From assembly GCF_003966155.1 (NCBI RefSeq), contig NZ_RXNS01000019.1, positions 1 through 64,000 of the forward strand: a stretch of DNA of 64,000 bases, written 5' to 3'. This DNA is from Halomonas nitroreducens (GTDB lineage: Bacteria; Pseudomonadota; Gammaproteobacteria; Pseudomonadales; Halomonadaceae). Positions 26,309 through 34,955 of the stretch are shown here, in pieces (the first letter of the stretch is position 1; every line of letters starts with the position of its first letter). Under the pieces are notes generated by a model. It ran no database searches. It was not told where the DNA came from and worked only from the letters and a program-made list of their open reading frames with translations. Both the position numbers and the translations under genes were made by a program.

Positions 26309-26443
26309 CGCCCCGGCAGCGAACTGCCGCCAATCGTAGGACGGTTGGTTCTCTTAACCGGCGGCCATGGCCTTCAGCAACGTGTTGGGCGAGCCTGGCG
26401 CGGTAACATGGAGCATGCCGCGAATGTCGCCGCGGTGAACGGC

Positions 26444-26471
26444 GAGGCACCTGAGACGTCTCAGGTGCCTC
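26444..26471. repeat. 28-bp perfect palindrome downstream of ccdA
   Basis: Arms of 14 bp (GAGGCACCTGAGAC and its complement) meet with no loop. It lies 26 bp past the ccdA stop on the minus strand and 136 bp after the transpeptidase relic. No T run follows on either strand, so it is not a standard intrinsic terminator. Confidence 0.8.
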
Positions 26472-26496
26472 TACGCAAGCGGGCCGTTCGGTGCCG

Positions 26497-27219
26497 TCAG
26501 CCGATCGTGGCCAGGGCCGGGAACCAGTCCACCAGGATGCTGGAGAGCCGAGTCAGTGTGCCCGAGACGATCAGCAACCCCATGAGGATAAGGATCACGC
26601 CGGCGACCGGTCGGGCATAGGCACTCCACTTGCCGAGATGACCCCGGTAGTGGCTGAACTTGTTGAGCAGCAGGGTGCTGGCCAGGAAGGGCAGCGCCAG
26701 GCCCAGGGAGTAGGTCGCCAGGTAGAGCATGCCGGCCTGGGCGTTGGCGGTGGTCGAGGTGGCCATCAGGATCGCCCCCAGGATCGGGCCGATGCAGGGC
26801 GTCCAGCCGATGGCGAAGGAGATGCCGAAGAAAGTCGCCGCCATGGGGGAGCCTCCTCTCAGCTCCGGCGACCACTGAAAGCTGCGCTGCAGGACGGGCA
26901 GTCGGAACACGCCCGTCATGAACAGGCCGAGCACGATGACGATGCTGCCGGTGATCCAGTTAAGCTCCTGGCGGTAGCCGCGAAGGAGCTGGCCGATACT
27001 GGTGACGCCCAGGCCCATCAGGATGAAGACCACGCTGAAGCCGAAGACGAAGAAGCTGCTGAGCAGCAACGCCTCGAAGCGCCGGTCCGTCTTGCCGGCA
27101 CTGCCGCCGGTGACCACCGAGAGATAGGCGGGCAGCAATGGCAGGGTGCAGGGCGAGAAGAACGATAGCAGCCCGCCGAAGAGGGCGCCGATCAGGCCGA
27201 TAGAGGAGAGCGTTTCCAC
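26497..27219 (-). CDS. ccdA: Cytochrome c biogenesis protein CcdA family (DsbD transmembrane-like)
   Basis: 240 residues with six membrane helices in two inverted halves. The redox-active Cys pair positions are FFSPCTLPLLPAY near residue 20 and IGWTPCIGPILGA near residue 140. It carries electrons from cytoplasmic thioredoxin to periplasmic thiol proteins for heme c attachment or disulfide reduction. Periplasmic copper and c-type heme proteins encoded nearby may depend on it. No thioredoxin-like partner is adjacent. Confidence 0.9.
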   Translation of the reverse strand: METLSSIGLIGALFGGLLSFFSPCTLPLLPAYLSVVTGGSAGKTDRRFEALLLSSFFVFGFSVVFILMGLGVTSIGQLLRGYRQELNWITGSIVIVLGLFMTGVFRLPVLQRSFQWSPELRGGSPMAATFFGISFAIGWTPCIGPILGAILMATSTTANAQAGMLYLATYSLGLALPFLASTLLLNKFSHYRGHLGKWSAYARPVAGVILILMGLLIVSGTLTRLSSILVDWFPALATIG

Positions 27220-27313
27220 GGGGACAGTCTACCTGAAGTGTATGGATGTCTGGCCGTTGGCCGCCGGGGGCCGGCCAGGGAGGCATGGACGGTGCCTGCT
27301 GGCCGGGCCATGC

Positions 27314-27772
27314 CTAGAGGTCCCGGGCGCGATTGGCCTGCTGGACGAGCCGCATCGCCTCGTGCTCCTCCATCTTCAGCAACTGCTGGATCAAGGTGCG
27401 TGCCTCGGGAATCTCGGCGCGGCCTTCCAGATAACGATACAGCTCGATGGCCTGATCATGGAAGGCGAACACCTCACGACAGATCTCGTCGAAACCCATT
27501 TCGGCGTAGGGCAGGTCACACTCCCGATGGGCAGAGATGGGGGTGTGGGACAGGTAGTCATAGACCCAGGTATGCAGAGCCTTCGGGTCGGCCTGCCGTT
27601 CGAAGCTTGCCACGGTGCTTTCCAGGCTCGCCTCATGGGCGGCAAGGTACTGAAGCAATGCCCTGGCACGGGGCTCCTCCTGCCGGTCGGCGCAGTGCCG
27701 CAGGCACTTGGCCAGGAAGCCATGGAGCTCCCGGGTCCAGTCGATGAGATCCTGGAAGGTTTCGACATGCAT
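27314..27772 (-). CDS. Ferritin-like/hemerythrin-like helical protein, function unknown
   Basis: 152 residues, nearly all alpha-helical. Conserved His and Glu residues are spread over four helices (ELHGFLAKCLRHCADRQEE, LAAHEASLE, FHDQAIELYRYL, LLKMEEHEAM), suggesting a di-iron or other metal site. Homologues occur as single genes in marine and halophilic proteobacteria, usually unnamed. No signal peptide is seen, so it is cytosolic. The promoter lies in the short gap toward 27,911. Confidence 0.65.
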   Translation of the reverse strand: MHVETFQDLIDWTRELHGFLAKCLRHCADRQEEPRARALLQYLAAHEASLESTVASFERQADPKALHTWVYDYLSHTPISAHRECDLPYAEMGFDEICREVFAFHDQAIELYRYLEGRAEIPEARTLIQQLLKMEEHEAMRLVQQANRARDL

Positions 27773-27910
27773 ACTGCGTCCTCGTGGTTCAAGGGAAGAT
27801 GCCTGCCCTCAAGGACAGGATATCGGTAATGATGGTGGCGTGTCTCCGCGCGAGTTTCGGTGTCGAGCGGATAACGGTTCCAGCTGGCTCAGCGCATGGT
27901 ATGCCTCACT

Positions 27911-28129
27911 TCAATCGGCTGGCCGTTGGGTAACCCGGGAGGCGAGAACGGCTACCGGGAGGCCTCCCACGGCGGAGAAGCTGTGGAAGGCGTCCGAGAG
28001 CACGGCAATGGAGCCGGTCCAGAGGCCGATGCCCAGCTCGATCACGGTCAACCAGGCCGAGATGGCCATGCCACGCCCCTTCAGGGGCAGATGGCCCGCA
28101 TGAGCGTGGCCTGTCGTGGCACTTTTCAA
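27911..28129 (-). pseudogene. N-terminal fragment of a cation diffusion facilitator (CzcD-like)
   Basis: The 72-residue frame reads GHAHAGHLPLKGRGMAI, then LSDAFHSFSAVGGLPVAVLAS, which is TM1-TM2 of a CDF metal exporter, and stops after RPAD. CDF proteins have about 300 residues and six helices, so the gene has lost most of its length. It belongs to the same set of broken metal genes as the fragments at 23,365, 24,102 and 30,742. Confidence 0.75.
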
Positions 28130-28229
28130 GGCCGCCTCCTGTCACATGCCACAGTCTGGTGAGACCTCGCGCCACCGCCGCCCGGGAATTGGCGCGCTAG
28201 CTGAAGCGTGCCTTGGGGGTGCTGCGGGT

Positions 28230-29309
28230 TCACCGGGAGCGCGAATCGCTGAGCGATATCTGGTGACCGATGCCCTCCAGTTCCACCGCCTGGAGTACCT
28301 CGAGGGAATCTGGGTCGAGGATCCACATCCGGGGCTCTTCCCGGCTGGTAACCAGCACCCGACCATCGGTGGGCGCCACGGCGAGATGGTAGGGGGCCGG
28401 CGCCAGCTCGGCGGCATGCCGTGCGCCATCCTCGAGGGATATCCTGACGAGGCGGTTATCGCCCTGACTCGTCACATAGAGTCTCCGGCCATCCGGGCTC
28501 AGGTCGATGCCGTGAGGCGCCGTGCCGATCTCATAATCGTCCGCCACACTGCCTGTCGTCAGATCCACCGCCAGGACGCTTCCCCCGGCATCATCGTTGA
28601 CGTAGAGGGTTTTGCCGTCCTTCGAGAGCACCATGTGTTCGGGGTTCCCGCCGACGCGGATATTGCGTTGCACGAACCAGTGCTGGGGATCGACCTCGCT
28701 GATGGTGCCGTTACCGGCGTTGCTGACCAGTATGCTACCCCCCTCCTCGTGCTGAACCAGGTAGTTCGGGTTCGGCCCCGTGGCCAAGGAGGCGATCACC
28801 TGGCCGCTTTCCAGCGACACCACGCTGATGCCTCCGCCGGTGGGATGGGTCGAGACCGCATGGCTTCCATCGCGTGTAACCAGCACATGATGCACGGGCC
28901 CTGGCACCTCCAGTGTCCTGATGATTCGGCTCGTGGCCGTGTCGGCGACGTAAAGCAGGCCGGTACTCGCGGCCTTCGTGGAAGCTGTGCCGCCGTCGCC
29001 ATGATGGGAGGCGTGCTCGTCTTCCGTCACCCCCTCGGGACGAGCGATCTCGCTACCGGCATCATGAGGGGAAAGGCTCCCCACGATGAGTTGTCGTCCG
29101 TCAGGCGTAAGGGCGGAGCCGTGTGTATTGATCGTATCGACTACGGTCGATACCACCTCCTGATGCTCCAGGTCGATGATGGCTACGGCATCTGCCGTCC
29201 CCATCGGCACGAATGCTCGGTCGCTCGCCGCCATGCCGGTCGTCGAGGCTCCGAGGGCGATGCCGGCAATGAGACTAGCCAGCCAAGGTCTGTGCAGAGA
29301 GTTCTTCAT
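28230..29309 (-). CDS. YVTN-type beta-propeller protein, periplasmic
   Basis: 359 residues from the ATG at 29,309. A signal peptide (MKNSLHRPWLASLIAGIALG…MAASD) precedes propeller repeats, including LSPDGRRLYVTSQGDNRLVRI, LSKDGKTLYVNDDAGGSVLAVDL and TRDGSHAVSTHP. A His/Asp-rich insertion (DEHASHHGDGGTAST) lies between blades 2 and 3 and could bind metal. Such proteins are often found beside c-type cytochromes or copper proteins. GAGG lies about 11 bases before this ATG; a start nine bases upstream (29,318) is possible. Confidence 0.8.
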   Translation of the reverse strand: MKNSLHRPWLASLIAGIALGASTTGMAASDRAFVPMGTADAVAIIDLEHQEVVSTVVDTINTHGSALTPDGRQLIVGSLSPHDAGSEIARPEGVTEDEHASHHGDGGTASTKAASTGLLYVADTATSRIIRTLEVPGPVHHVLVTRDGSHAVSTHPTGGGISVVSLESGQVIASLATGPNPNYLVQHEEGGSILVSNAGNGTISEVDPQHWFVQRNIRVGGNPEHMVLSKDGKTLYVNDDAGGSVLAVDLTTGSVADDYEIGTAPHGIDLSPDGRRLYVTSQGDNRLVRISLEDGARHAAELAPAPYHLAVAPTDGRVLVTSREEPRMWILDPDSLEVLQAVELEGIGHQISLSDSRSR

Positions 29310-29458
29310 GAGATGCATGTCCTCGGTGTTGAGGTGTCGCAGGGGCATGGGTGACCGCCGGCAGACGGTCGGGATGTCTTGGAGATCGTCAAGGAGACCG
29401 TGACCGTCGGGAGACGCAGCGACCACGGGGGCTCCTCATGCGGCGCATCGATGTGGAG

Positions 29459-30139
29459 CTAGTGATCATCTTCGGTTGCCTGTTCATGCTCTCCCTCGGG
29501 CATATGGTCACCCATGGCCTCATGCGCGTCGCCGTGGGCATGCTCGCGGGGAGCTTCGCTTGGCTGGAGCTGATGGGGGTGGCGCATGTTCAGTGCCTCC
29601 GGGGGTTCAAGCGTGACTCGGATGAAGGGACTCCCTACTGCTTGATGACAGGCGTTGCAGACCTGGACCGTCTGCTCGAGCGCCTGGCCGAACATTTCCC
29701 GGTCATTATCCTCGATGTATTCCGCGAGTTTGTTCAGAGGTCCCGACATGTAGTTGTCGAGCAGGGCGCCGTTCTGGGGATCGAAGCGCTGCATCCGCTC
29801 GATGATCTGTTGCATCGTCAATAATTCGTGATTGGCCACGGCCCAGTCGCCGGCATCGCCGGCTCGGTGCATGACATGAAAACGCTCGGCGAAATCCGGC
29901 ATGATCATGATCATGTCGGGCTGCAGTCTCTCCAGGCTCGCCTCGACTCTGGCCAGCTCTTCCTCGAGAGTGGCGACGCGCTGCTCGAGGGGCTTTGGCT
30001 CGGAAGACGCCGACGAGGATGTCTCACCAGTCTCCTGTCGAGCGGGATCATGATCCTCGTTCGCCACGGTGGCGACTGGAAGGAAGAGCATCACCAGCAA
30101 TATGGTCATGTCGAGCCGATGGCCCCGATCGTTTGTCAT
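29459..30139 (-). CDS. Secreted protein with a coiled coil and one CxxCH heme-binding motif
   Basis: 226 residues. After an N-terminal signal sequence (LLVMLFLPVATVANEDHD), residues ~48-72 form a coiled coil (LEQRVATLEEELARVEASLERLQ). A helical region follows with VCNACHQAVG, a single c-type heme motif near residue 160. The tail is His/Glu-rich (HAHGDAHEAMGDHMPEGEHE). The layout recalls cytochrome c' proteins, in which the CxxCH is near the C-terminus of a four-helix bundle. It could bind heme or metal in the periplasm. GGAGAGG precedes the ATG at 30,139. Confidence 0.7.
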   Translation of the reverse strand: MTNDRGHRLDMTILLVMLFLPVATVANEDHDPARQETGETSSSASSEPKPLEQRVATLEEELARVEASLERLQPDMIMIMPDFAERFHVMHRAGDAGDWAVANHELLTMQQIIERMQRFDPQNGALLDNYMSGPLNKLAEYIEDNDREMFGQALEQTVQVCNACHQAVGSPFIRVTLEPPEALNMRHPHQLQPSEAPREHAHGDAHEAMGDHMPEGEHEQATEDDH

Positions 30140-30158
30140 TGTCCTGTCCTCTCCGGTG

Positions 30159-30174
30159 CAGTGCCCGGGCACTG
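30159..30174. repeat. 16-bp perfect palindrome upstream of the CxxCH protein gene
   Basis: CAGTGCCCGGGCACTG lies 20 bp upstream of the ATG at 30,139 and could be an operator. No regulator is assigned. Confidence 0.5.
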
Positions 30175-30265
30175 TCCAGGCCCAGGTGCGGGGTATAAGC
30201 GTCTAGAAAGATCAAGCGCACAAATGCTGCTAGTGTCGCCGATTGGGCTTATCGGACAGGGGGGC

Positions 30266-30679
30266 TCAGGGACGCAGGCGCTGCGTCAGCAGGAAGAGAG
30301 GAAGACAGGCAGTATGGCCTGGACGAGATGGCTTGATGGATACCGTCGTGATCGGACGAGGGCAGGGGAGCGTGATGCTGATGGCGGGACCACTATCGCC
30401 TTGGGGCTCCTGGCGCTTGCCGTGGGCCAGCCTCCAGCCCGAGGCGACAGGGCCTTCATCGTGCTGGCAGTGATGGTCGCTTCGCTCCCCGACATCGGCC
30501 ACGGTCGTGGCGGGAACGTTGTGCCGGACGACGCCGGCCGGGTCTATCGGCTCCATGGCAGCCAGGGTGTGCCCGCTCAGCAGCACGGCCAAGAGTACTG
30601 CCAACCCCACCAACGCGACCCTGATCCCCTTCAGGGACAGGAGAGGTCGGACATGGGGCGATGTGGAGCGCTGATACAT
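30266..30679 (-). CDS. Hypothetical protein with N-terminal signal or membrane helix
   Basis: 137 residues from the ATG at 30,679, with AGGA upstream. A hydrophobic stretch (VALVGLAVLLAVLLSGHTLAA) near residues 20-40 looks like a signal peptide or anchor. The remainder is low in recognisable structure, with one HHCQHDEG cluster. I do not recognise a family. The unusual composition after residue ~60 leaves open that this is also a frameshifted relic. Confidence 0.4.
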   Translation of the reverse strand: MYQRSTSPHVRPLLSLKGIRVALVGLAVLLAVLLSGHTLAAMEPIDPAGVVRHNVPATTVADVGERSDHHCQHDEGPVASGWRLAHGKRQEPQGDSGPAISITLPCPRPITTVSIKPSRPGHTACLPLFLLTQRLRP

Positions 30680-30741
30680 GGATGGCAATTCCTGAGGCAA
30701 GAAGCAAGATGCCACCTTCAACAATAGACCACGGGCATGAC

Positions 30742-30978
30742 TTCCGGCTTGACCCCTGTCAATCTGGCATCACCCGGGTGACGTTCGGTGACAAGCCACA
30801 CTGCCTCGATCTCGCCTACGAAGCCTCACGCCATTGCCTCGACTGCATCGAGGTATCCTGACAGTCATGGGCACGAGATATGCCACGACTGGTGGATGCC
30901 CTTCAAGGAAGGGAAAGAGCGCTTTGTCGATCAGATTATCCAGAACCAGGCCTGCCATGAGCCCTGGCGCTGTCATGG
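30742..30978 (+). pseudogene. Frameshifted copy of the small copper-associated protein encoded at 40,371-40,709
   Basis: One frame reads FRLDPC, then ITRVTFGDKPHCLDLAYEAS and RHCLDCIE. A neighbouring frame continues HGHEICHDWWMPFKEGKERF and VDQII…EPWRCH. Together these parallel LKLEPC, LERVTYDTDKNRLSMAYDAS, RLCIDQIE, EISHGWWTRFKEDHYRFIDQ and EPWSCH of the intact protein. About 20 residues after the PC motif are missing, and a frameshift lies near 30,855-30,865. It is on the opposite strand to the intact gene. Confidence 0.78.
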
Positions 30979-31066
30979 CGGTCCATCCGGAACGGTAGGA
31001 CGAACACCGTCTGACCGGCGCCGGGGTCGGCGTGAGCCCGCACAGGTGTATCGATGTCACCGTGTC

Positions 31067-32161
31067 TCACTGGCGCCGAAAAATGACCCATGCTGCACCA
31101 TAGAGCGGGAGACCGATCAGGACCAGTGCCAGCATATGTGGCCAGAGAATGTCGACCCCCGTGCCCTTGAGGAATATCCCCAGGGTGATGTCCAGGTAAT
31201 GGCGCAGCGGGCTGACCAGCGATAGCTCCTGGAGCAGGCGCGGCATGCTCTCCACCGGCACGATGGTCCCCGACAGGAACATCAGCGGAAAGAGCCCGAA
31301 GAAGGTCAACAACAGGGCCTGCTGTAACGTGCGGGAGATGGCAGCGACGAGGACGCCGAGGCCGATGGCGCTGATCAGGAACAGGGCGGTGAGGGCAAAG
31401 AACAGCGGCAGGCTACCTCGCACGGGAACGCCGAACCAGCCGACCAGCGCGAGGCTCGGGAACAATGCCGCCAGCCCGACCAGCAGGGTCGGTACCGTCT
31501 TGGCGACGAACAGCTCACCGGTGCTCACGGGCGTGACCATCAGCTGCTCGATGGTACCGGCTTCCTTCTCACGCACGATCGATGCCGCCGGGTGGGCGAC
31601 GCCGACCATCAGTCCCGCCAGGGCGATCATCGATAGCACCACGAAACTGACGTTGGTCACAGCCGGGTTGTACCAGATGCGCAGCTGGGGGGGCACCCGC
31701 GGCGTCGGCGAATCGGACAAGGCCGCCCATTGACGCTGGAACGCTTCCACCGTCTGCAGCGCATAGCCCCGAGCGACGGCGGCGGTATTGGCATTGCTGC
31801 CATCCACCAGCAACTGCAGTCGCTGCTCGTCGCCTTCGAGCAGATGGCCGGCGAAACCGTTGCCGATCACCAGCACCGCGCGTGCCTGGCCGCGCTCCAG
31901 GTATTCTGCCGCGGTCGACGCCTCATTCAGCTGTGCCACCAGGCGGAAGTTGCCGCTCTCGGTGAAGGCCCGGACCAGGCTGCGGCTTGCCGGGGAGTGG
32001 TCGGCATCGGCGACCACCAGGGGCAGGTCGTGCATGTCGAGTGCCAGGGCATAGGCGCAGATGATGACCTCGACGGTGTAGAGCCAGAGGATCAGGAACA
32101 GCACCACGCGGTCCCGTGTAAACTGAATCCACTCCTTGTGCAGCAGGCTCAGCAGTCGCAT
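31067..32161 (-). CDS. ybhR: ABC-2 type exporter permease (YbhR-like)
   Basis: 364 residues. TM1 follows the N-terminal KEWIQFTRDRVV. A large periplasmic loop (about 45-170) comes next, and five helices with the signature IVREKEAGTIEQLMVTPVS and FPLMFLSGTIVPVESMP. It pairs with the permease encoded upstream. The ATG at 32,161 overlaps that gene's stop as ATGA. The four-gene set (adaptor, double ATPase, two permeases) has the layout of E. coli ybhGFSR, a multidrug/cation exporter. Confidence 0.88.
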   Translation of the reverse strand: MRLLSLLHKEWIQFTRDRVVLFLILWLYTVEVIICAYALALDMHDLPLVVADADHSPASRSLVRAFTESGNFRLVAQLNEASTAAEYLERGQARAVLVIGNGFAGHLLEGDEQRLQLLVDGSNANTAAVARGYALQTVEAFQRQWAALSDSPTPRVPPQLRIWYNPAVTNVSFVVLSMIALAGLMVGVAHPAASIVREKEAGTIEQLMVTPVSTGELFVAKTVPTLLVGLAALFPSLALVGWFGVPVRGSLPLFFALTALFLISAIGLGVLVAAISRTLQQALLLTFFGLFPLMFLSGTIVPVESMPRLLQELSLVSPLRHYLDITLGIFLKGTGVDILWPHMLALVLIGLPLYGAAWVIFRRQ

Positions 32162-33258
32162 CAGGCCACCTTCTTCTTGAGCCGCCAGGCGGCCAGCGCG
32201 AGGATCAGCAGGGTATAGACGGCCACGACGGCGATGCTGGGCCAGAGTATCTCGACCCCGACCCCCTTCAGAACCACGCCTCGCGCGATATCGACGAAGT
32301 AGCGGCCGGGAAAGAGCAGCGTGTAAAGCTGCAGCAGGTAGGGCATGGTGAAGATCGGGAACAGCATGCCGGAGAACAGGAAGGAGGGCATCAGGGTGAT
32401 GATCAGCACGGCCAGCATTGCCACCAGCTGCGTACGGGTCACCGCCGAGACCAGCAACCCGATGCCCAGGGTGCAGAGCACGTACAGCAGGGAGACCGCC
32501 AGCAGCACGCCAGGGCTGCCGTGAAACGGGACCCCGAACCACAGCAGTCCTGCGATGATCACCATGGCCATCTGTACACAGGCGATGGCGCCATATGGCA
32601 CCAGCTTGCCGCACAGAAACTCGGCAGCCGACAGCGGTGAGGCATAGATCTGCTGGATGGTGCCGGTTTCCTTCTCCCGCACCAGGGCGAGCGCTGTGAG
32701 CAGCGGCGGGAAGGCCATCAGGATGACGGCATAGAGGGCGGGCACCACGGTGTGCACGCTGCTCAGGGAGGGGTTGAACCAGACGCGGGTGTCCAGGGAC
32801 AGCAGCGAGGCAGGGCTATCTCGACCAAAGCCCCGGGTCACAGCCAGCGCGCGTTGGCTGACGAGGGTGGCGGTGGCCGAATAACTGCCGTCCACCAGCA
32901 GCTGCACCGGACTCGCCTCCCCACGGGCCAGTCGGCGCTGGAAGCCAGCGGGAATGACCAGTACCAGCCGAGCCTCGCCGCCTTGCAATGTGCTCTCCAC
33001 CTCATGGTAGTGGCGAAGCCGGGCCGTCAGACGGAAAGCGTCGCTGGCGGTGAAGGCCTGTTGCAGCTGGCGACTGGCGGGGCTGTGATCCTCGTCCAGT
33101 ACGCCCAGCGCGATGTCGTCGACATCGAGGGTGATGGCATAGCCGAACAGCAAGAGCAGGACCAGGGGCATCATCAGGGCCACGCCGAGCGTGATCGGAT
33201 CCCGAAGCACTTCGCGGGTTTCCTTGGTCGCCACGGCGGCGATGCGTTTTGCTTTCAT
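32161..33258 (-). CDS. ybhS: ABC-2 type exporter permease (YbhS-like)
   Basis: 365 residues. It has the same architecture as the downstream permease: KETREVLRDPITLG, one helix, then a periplasmic domain starting DIALGVLDEDHSPAS. The permease block contains LVREKETGTIQQIYASPLS and LPSFLFSGMLFPI-like MPSFLFSGMLFPIFTMP. The paralogues probably form a heterodimer. The start at 33,258 overlaps the ATPase stop by four bases. Confidence 0.88.
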   Translation of the reverse strand: MKAKRIAAVATKETREVLRDPITLGVALMMPLVLLLLFGYAITLDVDDIALGVLDEDHSPASRQLQQAFTASDAFRLTARLRHYHEVESTLQGGEARLVLVIPAGFQRRLARGEASPVQLLVDGSYSATATLVSQRALAVTRGFGRDSPASLLSLDTRVWFNPSLSSVHTVVPALYAVILMAFPPLLTALALVREKETGTIQQIYASPLSAAEFLCGKLVPYGAIACVQMAMVIIAGLLWFGVPFHGSPGVLLAVSLLYVLCTLGIGLLVSAVTRTQLVAMLAVLIITLMPSFLFSGMLFPIFTMPYLLQLYTLLFPGRYFVDIARGVVLKGVGVEILWPSIAVVAVYTLLILALAAWRLKKKVA

Positions 33259-34955
33259 GATGCTCGCCTCTGCTCGCGCTCGATCCCGGCCATGAACACC
33301 GCCTCCATGCCGGCATCGTGCGGCAGGCCCAGTGTCACGCGCAGTTGGTCCGGGGTGTCGAGGGCGATCAGTCGGCCCTGGTGCATCAGCCCCAGCCGGT
33401 GGCAGTAGTTGGCCTCCTCCAGATAATGGGTCGTGACGAACACGGTCATGCCCTGCCCGGCCAGGGTCAGGATCAGATGCCAGAAGTGCTGGCGGCTGAG
33501 GGGGTCGATGCCCGAGGTGGGTTCGTCCAGGAACAGCACCGCCGGGCCATGCAGGATGCTGCAGGCCAGGGCCAGGCGTTGACGCACCGCTGCCGACAAG
33601 GCATCGACGCGCTGCTCTTCCAGTCCTGTGAGGTGGGTCATGTGGCTGGCCCAGTCGATGGCCAGGCGACGCTGACGGCCCGCAAGCCCATAGATGCCGG
33701 CGAAGAACCTCAGGTTCTCGGCGACCGAGAGGTCCGGATAAAGCGAGAAATGCTGCGACATGTAGCCGAGACGTCGGCGGAGCTGACCCACCTGCTCGGT
33801 CACCGACAGCTCGCCGACCCAGGCCCGGCCGACGCTGGGCTTCTGCAGGCCACACAAGACCCGGATCAGGGTGGTCTTGCCGGCACCGTTGGGGCCCAGC
33901 CAGCCGATCACCTCGCCTGGTGGCACGCGAAGGGACACCTCGTGCACGGCCATGACGTCACCGAAATGGACACCCAGCCGTTCGGCGCGGACTTCCACGC
34001 CGGTCGCGGCGAAGGCCGGCGGCATCGGCGGGGGCAAGACGGCCGGCGCCGAAAGGGGCGACAGGGCGATGAACGCTTCCTCCAGGGTCGGCTCGACCGC
34101 AACGAGGTGGCCAAGCCCATCGAGCCGGGCCAGGGCATCTACTGGCACGTCTTGGTCGGGGGCAAGCTGGATGCGCAGCCGGTTTGCCAGACGTTGCAGG
34201 CTCGAGATGCCGGGCCACGACCTGACGAGAGCCTCCGTCTCGTCGAGATGTGACGTCGCCAGCTGGTAGATGTGGCCGGTTACGCGCCGACGCAATCTGG
34301 CCGGTGTGTCGAGCGCCACCAGCTGGCCGTCGTGGAGAAACCCCAATCGGTCGCAGTGCTCGGCTTCATCCATGTAGGGCGTGCTGATGACCACCGTGTT
34401 GCCCTCATCCCGGTGACGGCGCAGCAGACGCCAGAGATCACGGCGAGAGAGGGGATCGACGCCCAGGCTGAGTTCATCGAGTAACAGCAATGCCGGTGCG
34501 TGGATGAGTGCCGCGCACAGCGACAGCTTCTTGCGCATGCCGCCGGAGAGCTGCCCCGCCCGTCGATGCCGGGCATTCTCGAGGCCGGCCATGGTCAGCA
34601 GCTCCTCACTGCGCAGGCGAAAGTCTGACGCGGCGACGTCACGGATGCGGGCAGCGAACTGCAGGTTCTCGATTACGCTGAGTCGGTCATAGAGGGAAAA
34701 TGCTTGAGTCATGTAACCGACACGCGCATTGACCTCTTCGGCGCCGTGGCGGGTATCGAAACCGAATACCGTGAGTTGCCCCTCGCTGGGGTCGAGGATC
34801 GCCGCCAGCAATTGCATCAGGGTGGTCTTGCCGGCCCCGTCGGGCCCCAGCAGGCCGAAGATCTCCCCGTCCCTCACTTCCAGGTCGATATCCGCCAGGA
34901 CCCGGCGTCCGGCGAAGCGGCGCCCCACGCCGTCGGCACGAATCACCGTCGTCAT
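33255..34955 (-). CDS. ybhF: Double ABC ATPase (YbhF-like)
   Basis: 566 residues with two nucleotide-binding domains in one chain. Domain 1 has Walker A GPDGAGKTTL, signature LSGGMRKKLSL and Walker B LLLLDELSLGVDP. Domain 2 has Walker A GPNGAGKTTL and Walker B VLFLDEPTSGIDP. Its signature reads LSAAVRQRLAL instead of LSGG. In domain 1 the Walker B Glu is present (DEL). The degenerate second signature suggests asymmetric hydrolysis. ATGA overlaps exist at both ends of the gene. Confidence 0.92.
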   Translation of the reverse strand: MTTVIRADGVGRRFAGRRVLADIDLEVRDGEIFGLLGPDGAGKTTLMQLLAAILDPSEGQLTVFGFDTRHGAEEVNARVGYMTQAFSLYDRLSVIENLQFAARIRDVAASDFRLRSEELLTMAGLENARHRRAGQLSGGMRKKLSLCAALIHAPALLLLDELSLGVDPLSRRDLWRLLRRHRDEGNTVVISTPYMDEAEHCDRLGFLHDGQLVALDTPARLRRRVTGHIYQLATSHLDETEALVRSWPGISSLQRLANRLRIQLAPDQDVPVDALARLDGLGHLVAVEPTLEEAFIALSPLSAPAVLPPPMPPAFAATGVEVRAERLGVHFGDVMAVHEVSLRVPPGEVIGWLGPNGAGKTTLIRVLCGLQKPSVGRAWVGELSVTEQVGQLRRRLGYMSQHFSLYPDLSVAENLRFFAGIYGLAGRQRRLAIDWASHMTHLTGLEEQRVDALSAAVRQRLALACSILHGPAVLFLDEPTSGIDPLSRQHFWHLILTLAGQGMTVFVTTHYLEEANYCHRLGLMHQGRLIALDTPDQLRVTLGLPHDAGMEAVFMAGIEREQRRAS

